Positions 30,565-35,404 of a DNA stretch of 35,404 nt are shown here, piece after piece. The stretch is from Lachnospiraceae bacterium UBA7729 (GTDB lineage: Bacteria; Bacillota; Clostridia; Lachnospirales; Lachnospiraceae). A program made the position numbers and the translations under genes. The stretch's first letter is position 1. The number at the start of each line of letters is the position of its first letter. The stretch is from positions 1-35,404 of the forward strand of contig DLFD01000005.1 of assembly GCA_002482005.1 (NCBI GenBank). The letters run 5' to 3'. The notes beneath the pieces were generated by a model. That model did no database searches and was not told the DNA's origin. It saw only the letters and a program-made list of their open reading frames with translations.

Positions 30565-32436
30565 TTATCTTTTCAGATACACCAGCAGAACAGATATGTC
30601 TGCCGGATTGACTCCCGTGATCCTGGAAGCCTGGCCGATGGATGCAGGCTTTACCTTCTTCAGGTTCTGCCTTGCTTCTGTTCTCAGACTCGGTACCACA
30701 TCGTAATCCAGATCATCCGGGATCAGAGTCTGCTCTGCCTTTTCGAACTGGACGACCTGTCTCTCCTGCCTTTTGATATATCCTTCATACTTGATCCCTA
30801 TATTGACCTCCTCCTGAACCGCATAAGGGAGATCCGGCCGCTCCGGGTCCAGTTCAGCCAGGCAGAAATAATCAAGTTCCGGCCTTCTGATGAGTTCTGC
30901 CAGAGTCGCGGAAGTCGAAAGAGGATCACTGCCGCATTTTCTCAGAACTTCCTGAACTTTCTCGCCGGCGCCGACAGAGACTTTCTTCACTCTCTCCGTC
31001 TCTCTTTCGATCTGTTCTTTCTTCTGAAGGAAACGCTCATATCTCTCATCACTGATAAGGCCGACTCTGTGGCCTTTTTCAGTGAGGCGGAGATCCGCGT
31101 TGTCCTGCCGCAGAAGAAGTCGGTATTCCGCACGGGACGTCATCATCCGGTATGGCTCGTGATTTTCCCTGGTGATCAGATCATCCACAAGAACGCCGAT
31201 ATATCCTTCCGACCGGTCGATCAGAAGCGGCTCTTTTCCGAGGATCTCCATAGCGGCATTGATGCCGGCATACAGTCCCTGGGCAGCGGCTTCCTCGTAG
31301 CCGGAGCTTCCGTTCATCTGGCCCGCAGAGAACAGTCCCCTGATCTTCTTGAATTCAAAAGTCCTTGTCAGCTGCTGTGCATCCACACAGTCATATTCGA
31401 TGGCGTAGGCATTGCGCACGATCTTCGCATGCTCAAGCCCCGGCACACTGTGATACATGGCGATCTGTACATCCTCCGGCATACTCGATGACATACCGTC
31501 GATGTACATCTCATTCGTATTTTTTCCCTGAGGCTCAACAAAGACCTGATGGCTCTTCCGGTCCGCGAATCTCACGACTTTATCCTCGATGGAAGGACAA
31601 TATCTTGGGCCGACTCCGCTGATCTTGCCGGAATAGAGAGGCGAACGGTCCAGATTTTCCCGGATGATCTCGTGCGTCTCCTCTGTCGTATGGGTCAGCC
31701 ATACTGTGGCCTGGTCGATCTGCACGTCCTTCGGATCGGTCTCGAAGGAAAATGGGACAACCGGCACGTCTCCGTACTGCGGGGTCATCTTCGAGTAATC
31801 GATCGTTCTTCCGTCCATCCTGCAAGGTGTTCCTGTCTTGAAGCGCTTCATTATGATTCCGTGCTCTTTCAGGGAATCCGTAAGGTGTGTCGCTGACTGA
31901 AGACCATTCGGCCCCGTCAGCATCTCGACATCGCCATAGATACAGCGACCGTTCAGATAGGTACCGGTGCAGAGAATAGCGGCCTTGCAGTGATAAACGG
32001 CTCCCGAATAAGTCTTTACACCTGTAAGCCGTCCGCTTTCGTCCGTCAGGATCTCATTCACTTCCATCTGCTGGATAGAGAGATTCTCCTGATTTTCCAG
32101 AGTCCTGCGCATTCTTTCGGAATAAGCAGTCTTATCAGCCTGCGCCCTCAGCGAATGGACCGCCGGCCCCTTCGACTTATTGAGCATCTTTGACTGGAGA
32201 AATGTGTGGTCGATGCACTTGCCCATCTCTCCTCCAAGGGCGTCGATCTCGCGTACCAGGTGGCCTTTCGAACTGCCTCCTATATGCGGATTGCATGGCA
32301 TCATGGCGATGGAATCGACCGAAACCGTAAATATGATCGTCGAAAGTCCGAGCCTGGCGCAGGCAAGAGCCGCTTCACAGCCCGCATGTCCCGCTCCGAC
32401 TACCACTACATCTGTATACTCTTCCACCAATGCCAT
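30565..32436 (-). CDS. mnmG: tRNA uridine-5-carboxymethylaminomethyl modification enzyme MnmG
   Basis: MnmG (GidA) is the FAD/NADH partner of MnmE; together they add aminomethyl or carboxymethylaminomethyl groups to wobble U34 of certain tRNAs. The 623 residues match the family. The FAD Rossmann motif VVVGAGHAGCEAALACARLG lies near the N-terminus; also seen are MPCNPHIGGSSKGHLVREID, ILCTGTYLNG, FKTGTPCR, LFSAGQMNGSSGYEEAA and the C-terminal GIKYEGYIKRQ helical domain. GAGGAGA gives its ribosome site. It follows mnmE by 127 bases and likely shares its promoter. Confidence 0.97.
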   Translation of the reverse strand: MALVEEYTDVVVVGAGHAGCEAALACARLGLSTIIFTVSVDSIAMMPCNPHIGGSSKGHLVREIDALGGEMGKCIDHTFLQSKMLNKSKGPAVHSLRAQADKTAYSERMRRTLENQENLSIQQMEVNEILTDESGRLTGVKTYSGAVYHCKAAILCTGTYLNGRCIYGDVEMLTGPNGLQSATHLTDSLKEHGIIMKRFKTGTPCRMDGRTIDYSKMTPQYGDVPVVPFSFETDPKDVQIDQATVWLTHTTEETHEIIRENLDRSPLYSGKISGVGPRYCPSIEDKVVRFADRKSHQVFVEPQGKNTNEMYIDGMSSSMPEDVQIAMYHSVPGLEHAKIVRNAYAIEYDCVDAQQLTRTFEFKKIRGLFSAGQMNGSSGYEEAAAQGLYAGINAAMEILGKEPLLIDRSEGYIGVLVDDLITRENHEPYRMMTSRAEYRLLLRQDNADLRLTEKGHRVGLISDERYERFLQKKEQIERETERVKKVSVGAGEKVQEVLRKCGSDPLSTSATLAELIRRPELDYFCLAELDPERPDLPYAVQEEVNIGIKYEGYIKRQERQVVQFEKAEQTLIPDDLDYDVVPSLRTEARQNLKKVKPASIGQASRITGVNPADISVLLVYLKR

Positions 32437-32518
32437 GCTTCTGTCTCCTCACTTCACCGTTGCTATAGCTTGCGGCAAATTGCTTCACTGCTCCCCTGAG
32501 CATTAATTATCCTGTACT

Positions 32519-32534
32519 ATATGATCATATGATC
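32519..32534. repeat. Overlapping perfect palindromes in the mnmE-mnmG spacer
   Basis: ATATGATCATAT (32519-32530) and GATCATATGATC (32523-32534) are both perfect 12-base palindromes and share eight bases. They lie between the mnmE stop and the mnmG start and could be an operator or alternative hairpin. Confidence 0.6.
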
Positions 32535-32563
32535 CGTTATTCGAATGATGTCTTCGTCATCAA

Positions 32564-34126
32564 TTACTTGCCCATGCAGAATCGGCTAAAGATCTCATCC
32601 GCGAGGTCGTCGCCTATCTCTTCTCCTGTGATCTCACCCATTGATTCATAGGCGCTCATCAGATCGATCGTATAGAAATCTTCCGGCATATGATCATCGA
32701 TGCTCCTCTTCAGCTGTCTGAGACTTTCCAGGGTTCTCTGAAGGAGGGCCTTGTGCCTTGCGTTGGTGATGATCACCTCATCATTATAAGCAATCTGACC
32801 GCTGAAAAACATTTTCTTCAATGCGGCGATCAAGTCGTCAAGCCCGGTTCTTTCCTTTGCAGAAAATGGAATCACCGGAATCTTCGAGGACACATCTGTT
32901 TCCAAAGATTCCTGATCTGCAGACTGCTCATTATCTCCAGTATTCTGTCTTTCGTCAGCACATTTGTACTTTATGAATAACTTGCCTAGTTCTCTTCGAA
33001 TACTCTCGATATCTGTAACGGTATTGAGATCTGTCTTATTCTGCAGGATAATTACGTTCTTTTCTCTGATCAGGTTGAAGATCTCCCTGTCTTCTATATC
33101 GATTGATGTAGATGAATCGATAAGATAAAGTACAAGGTCTGCTTTTTCGACTGCATCCCTCGCACGCTGAACTCCGATCTTCTCGACAATGTCTTCCGTA
33201 TCCCGGATTCCTGCTGTATCGGTGATCATCAGTGTCATCCCACCGATCGTGACTGTCTCTGTCAGAACATCTCTTGTCGTTCCCGCGATTGGCGTGACGA
33301 TTGCGCGCTCTTCCCCCAGAAGCAGATTCAGAAGAGAAGACTTGCCTGCATTCGGCTTTCCTACGATGACAGTCCTGATGCCTTCCTGCATCAGCCTGCC
33401 GGAATCGGCCGTCTCAAGAAGATGGGAAACTTCGGATATCCACTTATCTGTATATTCAGAAAGCTCAGGGACATATTCATCGAAGGACAGCGCTTCCGGA
33501 TCATCCAGACAAGCTTCGATGTGAGCAGACTGGTAGATCATCTGGCTCCGCATCCCACTGATCGTTCTGTAGAGACTTCCCCGGACCTGGCTTACCGAAT
33601 TCTGAAGAGCAAACTGGTTCTTCGACTCGATGACATCCATAACTGCTTCTGCTTCGGTAAGATCAATTCTTCCGTTCAGAAATGCTCTCTTCGTGAATTC
33701 TCCTGGCTCCGCAGGTCTTGCTCCCGCCCTGATTACCGCATCCAGGACCTTCGTCACGACAAGGACACCGCCATGGCAGTTAATCTCTACCACATCCTCA
33801 GCGGTGTAAGTCTTCGGAGCCCGCATGACTGATACAAGGACTTCATCGATGACACCTTCAGATGAATGTACCTTTTCGCCAATTGAAGAATCCTGGCTGG
33901 ACGAAGAACTCTGGACCAGTGAAGAGGATACGAGATCTGCCACATATCCATAGTGGATTGTATGCGTAGGAACATCTTTCAGATGCTTCTTCCCGCCTGG
34001 AGAACGATACACCTTATCTGCAATTTTAATGGCATCAGGACCACTGATGCGGACAATTCCTATTCCAGACTCTGAAATAGCTGTAGAGATTGCGGCTATC
34101 GTATCTTCATCACTCATCTTGTGCAT
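32564..34126 (-). CDS. mnmE: tRNA modification GTPase MnmE with two low-complexity insertions
   Basis: MnmE (TrmE) is a dimeric GTPase that works with MnmG on tRNA wobble uridine. Visible are the tetrahydrofolate-binding N-domain (ISTAISESGIGIVRISGP; PGEFTKRAFLNGRIDLTEAE), G1 GKPNAGKS at 256-263, G2 region AGTTRD, G3 DTAG at 303-306, G4 NKTD at 363-366 and the C-terminal CMGK with the essential Cys517. At 520 residues it is about 60 longer than usual. The excess is a Ser-rich stretch at about 66-90 in the N-domain and an acidic Glu/Gln/Asp-rich stretch at about 384-413 in the G-domain. The first ATG has GAGGG six bases upstream. Confidence 0.96.
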   Translation of the reverse strand: MHKMSDEDTIAAISTAISESGIGIVRISGPDAIKIADKVYRSPGGKKHLKDVPTHTIHYGYVADLVSSSLVQSSSSSQDSSIGEKVHSSEGVIDEVLVSVMRAPKTYTAEDVVEINCHGGVLVVTKVLDAVIRAGARPAEPGEFTKRAFLNGRIDLTEAEAVMDVIESKNQFALQNSVSQVRGSLYRTISGMRSQMIYQSAHIEACLDDPEALSFDEYVPELSEYTDKWISEVSHLLETADSGRLMQEGIRTVIVGKPNAGKSSLLNLLLGEERAIVTPIAGTTRDVLTETVTIGGMTLMITDTAGIRDTEDIVEKIGVQRARDAVEKADLVLYLIDSSTSIDIEDREIFNLIREKNVIILQNKTDLNTVTDIESIRRELGKLFIKYKCADERQNTGDNEQSADQESLETDVSSKIPVIPFSAKERTGLDDLIAALKKMFFSGQIAYNDEVIITNARHKALLQRTLESLRQLKRSIDDHMPEDFYTIDLMSAYESMGEITGEEIGDDLADEIFSRFCMGK

Positions 34127-34167
34127 GGATCACCCTCACTGGAAACACATACAAATTCTGAAGTGTA

Positions 34168-34196
34168 ATTTTACACGAGTCCTTTATGGAAAACAA
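34168..34196 (-). promoter_or_regulatory. Promoter of the mnmE-mnmG-rsmG genes
   Basis: Read leftward, TTGTTT (34191-34196), 17 bases, TAAAAT (34168-34173), 42 bases before the mnmE ATG. An inverted repeat GTGTAA-TT-TTACAC (34164-34177) covers the -10 and could be an operator. Confidence 0.65.
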
Positions 34197-34292
34197 GAGA
34201 AGGCAATTCCCGGAAGAAAAGTCAAAAGGACCAGAAAGAAAAGTCAACAGAATCAGAGATTGACATCTAAAAAAAGAAGGCGATTCTCATTT

Positions 34293-35126
34293 CTATACTA
34301 ATTTACCTGCAAAGTGAATATTCTTCTTTTCATATCGCCAGCAGAGCAGATTTTCTGCTTCTCTCATGTCAAGCGGAGCATAACTGGTTGCCTGAGTGAT
34401 GATCAGTCTGTCGCCAAGGTAAAGATCCGAGTACATATAAGAGCTGATCTTCTGGACTGCATCATGATAATATTTCGGATTATCCATCATTCCCATATGT
34501 TCCCAGTAAACTTCAATGCGTTTTTTTACATCAAGTGTGGAAAAATCCGGATGTATCGTCACATTTTTATTGAGTTTCAAAGGCTTCTCATACAGGAACG
34601 GAATATCATATGCATCAAGAAGCGTAGCGATCATTACTTCTGACATAGAACGCATCCTGATTCCTTTGTAAAAATAAGCGGAAGTATCATCCTGGTGAAA
34701 AGGCAGCCCATGATAAGTTTGTTTCTTCCACTCCTTCACAAACTGATCAGCCGGTTTCCGGATTGGATGGACAACTGCCTGCTCCCATAGAGGCAGTGAA
34801 TCATAGATTTCTTCTACGGTTATGATCTTTGAATCTGCAAAAAATTCGCAAGGCTTCTTCCAGATAGATATTTCATTCTGAGCAGCCTTCCGAACCCGAC
34901 GATCATAGTCCTTCTGGCCAAGTTTCTCAGCAAGTTCCATGTTCCCTGCTTTGATGTAAGTACCGCTTTTGTCATAACCATCATTCTTTCTGAAATACTG
35001 AAAACCTTTACGATGCCTGACTCCACGGAGAATCCCATCCGGGGCATGATCCAGAGCTTTTTCCTTCTCCTTGCAAAGTTTCTCCAGATACATGACTCTG
35101 TCTTTGATCAAAGATTCCATAGACAT
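34293..35126 (-). CDS. PD-(D/E)XK nuclease-like protein of unknown role
   Basis: I do not know a name for this 277-residue family. The N-terminal 60 residues are a charged coiled coil followed by LRGVRHRKGFQYF. The C-terminal half looks like a restriction-endonuclease fold: RSMSEVMIATLLDAYDIPF followed by LYEKPL, then HPDFSTLD, then RIEVYWEHMGMMDNPKYYHD. The E...PDF...E-x-YWEH spacing matches the E/D/E-x-H pattern of PD-(D/E)XK nucleases. The ATG at 35126 is chosen because AAAGGAGG stands 6 bases upstream. It lies where jag, yidC and rnpA are usually found beside mnmE, and no partner gene is visible, so this may be an inserted gene or a rearrangement edge. Confidence 0.65.
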   Translation of the reverse strand: MSMESLIKDRVMYLEKLCKEKEKALDHAPDGILRGVRHRKGFQYFRKNDGYDKSGTYIKAGNMELAEKLGQKDYDRRVRKAAQNEISIWKKPCEFFADSKIITVEEIYDSLPLWEQAVVHPIRKPADQFVKEWKKQTYHGLPFHQDDTSAYFYKGIRMRSMSEVMIATLLDAYDIPFLYEKPLKLNKNVTIHPDFSTLDVKKRIEVYWEHMGMMDNPKYYHDAVQKISSYMYSDLYLGDRLIITQATSYAPLDMREAENLLCWRYEKKNIHFAGKLV

Positions 35127-35183
35127 AGAAAACCTCCTTTGATATGCACTTAGATAGTTGAAAAGAAATGGAAGTAAAAAATA

Positions 35184-35219
35184 ACAAGAATTACAAGAAT
35201 TACAAGAATTACAAGAAGT
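35184..35219. repeat. Four 9-bp tandem repeats upstream of the nuclease-like gene
   Basis: Four consecutive units of ACAAGAATT (the last is ACAAGAAGT) begin 58 bases upstream of the ATG at 35126, probably in or near its promoter. Copy-number change could alter spacing and expression. Confidence 0.8.
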
Positions 35220-35296
35220 GACGATAGACATTCAGAAGATTTTGATTTCTACAGATATTCTAAGTTTTCAGCACATGAAAGTCCAGTAATTCTTTC

Positions 35297-35335
35297 CATA
35301 TTCGAACATGATTCTTCTCATATTCAAACATGATT
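35297..35335. repeat. 17-bp direct repeat near the right edge
   Basis: CATATTCGAACATGATT (35297) recurs as CATATTCAAACATGATT (35319), 22 bases later, with one difference. Such spacing is common for tandem regulator sites, but no gene to the right is in view. Confidence 0.55.
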
Positions 35336-35357
35336 GATAGATACATTGAGAAGCTGT

Positions 35358-35396
35358 GGCGACGGAAGTGATTAGTTTTCTTGCGGTTCCGTCGCC
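35358..35396. terminator. 10-bp inverted repeat at the right edge
   Basis: GGCGACGGAA (35358-35367) pairs perfectly with TTCCGTCGCC (35387-35396) across 19 bases. It may end a transcript coming from beyond the window; the flanking context is cut off. Confidence 0.35.
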
Positions 35397-35404
35397 GGGG
35401 GCTC

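Noticed and set aside
35157..35231. Upstream extension of the nuclease-like protein through the 9-bp repeat (Asn-Ser-Cys repeats)
   Set aside because: The frame is open, but the strong AAAGGAGG site lies six bases before the ATG at 35126, so the repeat is upstream non-coding DNA.

Overview
The window looks like the origin-proximal chromosome of a Gram-positive anaerobe of the class Clostridia, most likely Lachnospiraceae. The evidence is the gene order mnmE-mnmG-rsmG-parA-parB-DUF4446-serS, a DUF3881-type protein that I associate with Lachnospiraceae, consensus parS sites, strong GGAGG ribosome sites, and sugar-ABC/YesMN loci. dnaA and oriC are not in the window. No transposase, phage gene, rRNA, tRNA or CRISPR was seen.

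Left part (1-12 kb): the sbcDC DNA-end nuclease operon runs rightward and meets, with no spacer, a leftward gene for an unrecognised two-helix membrane protein. Then come an M32 metallocarboxypeptidase, a GPH-family sugar symporter behind a leader with competing stem-loops, and a PsiE-like membrane protein bracketed by two 31-bp hairpins that share a core but carry different, internally matched arms. A leftward group follows: a secreted protein of unknown function, a Nudix hydrolase, a four-cysteine mini-protein, and the trace of a small upstream gene that appears frameshifted.

Middle (12-25.5 kb): a leftward carbohydrate locus holds a YesM-type sensor kinase, a YesN/AraC-type regulator, a solute-binding protein, two permeases and a GH43-like glycosidase. 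It has no ATPase of its own, as is common where one ATPase serves many importers. Next is decayed DNA (an OmpR-type C-terminal scrap and a broken rightward reading frame), then a leftward iron/cobalamin-type ABC importer with a good promoter, then DUF3881 and serS. A perfect-length 8 x 12-bp tandem repeat abuts the serS stop codon and stays open in the serS frame.

Right part (25.5-35.4 kb): DUF4446, parB and parA are followed by the most striking feature, seven parS sites in a tandem array at 49-52 bp intervals. An alpha/beta-hydrolase-like gene faces away from the array. rsmG, mnmG and mnmE follow on the minus strand. A 6 x 10-bp AT-rich array lies in the mnmG-rsmG spacer, palindromes rich in GATC lie in the neighbouring spacers, and MnmE carries two low-complexity insertions. 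Beyond mnmE, where jag/yidC/rnpA usually sit, is a PD-(D/E)XK nuclease-like gene instead.

The strongest candidates for something undescribed are the centromere-like parS array (with a ParB that has a long, internally repeated linker), the covarying hairpin pair, the serS tail repeat and the decamer array. All functional statements rest on reading the sequence by eye; no search was run.
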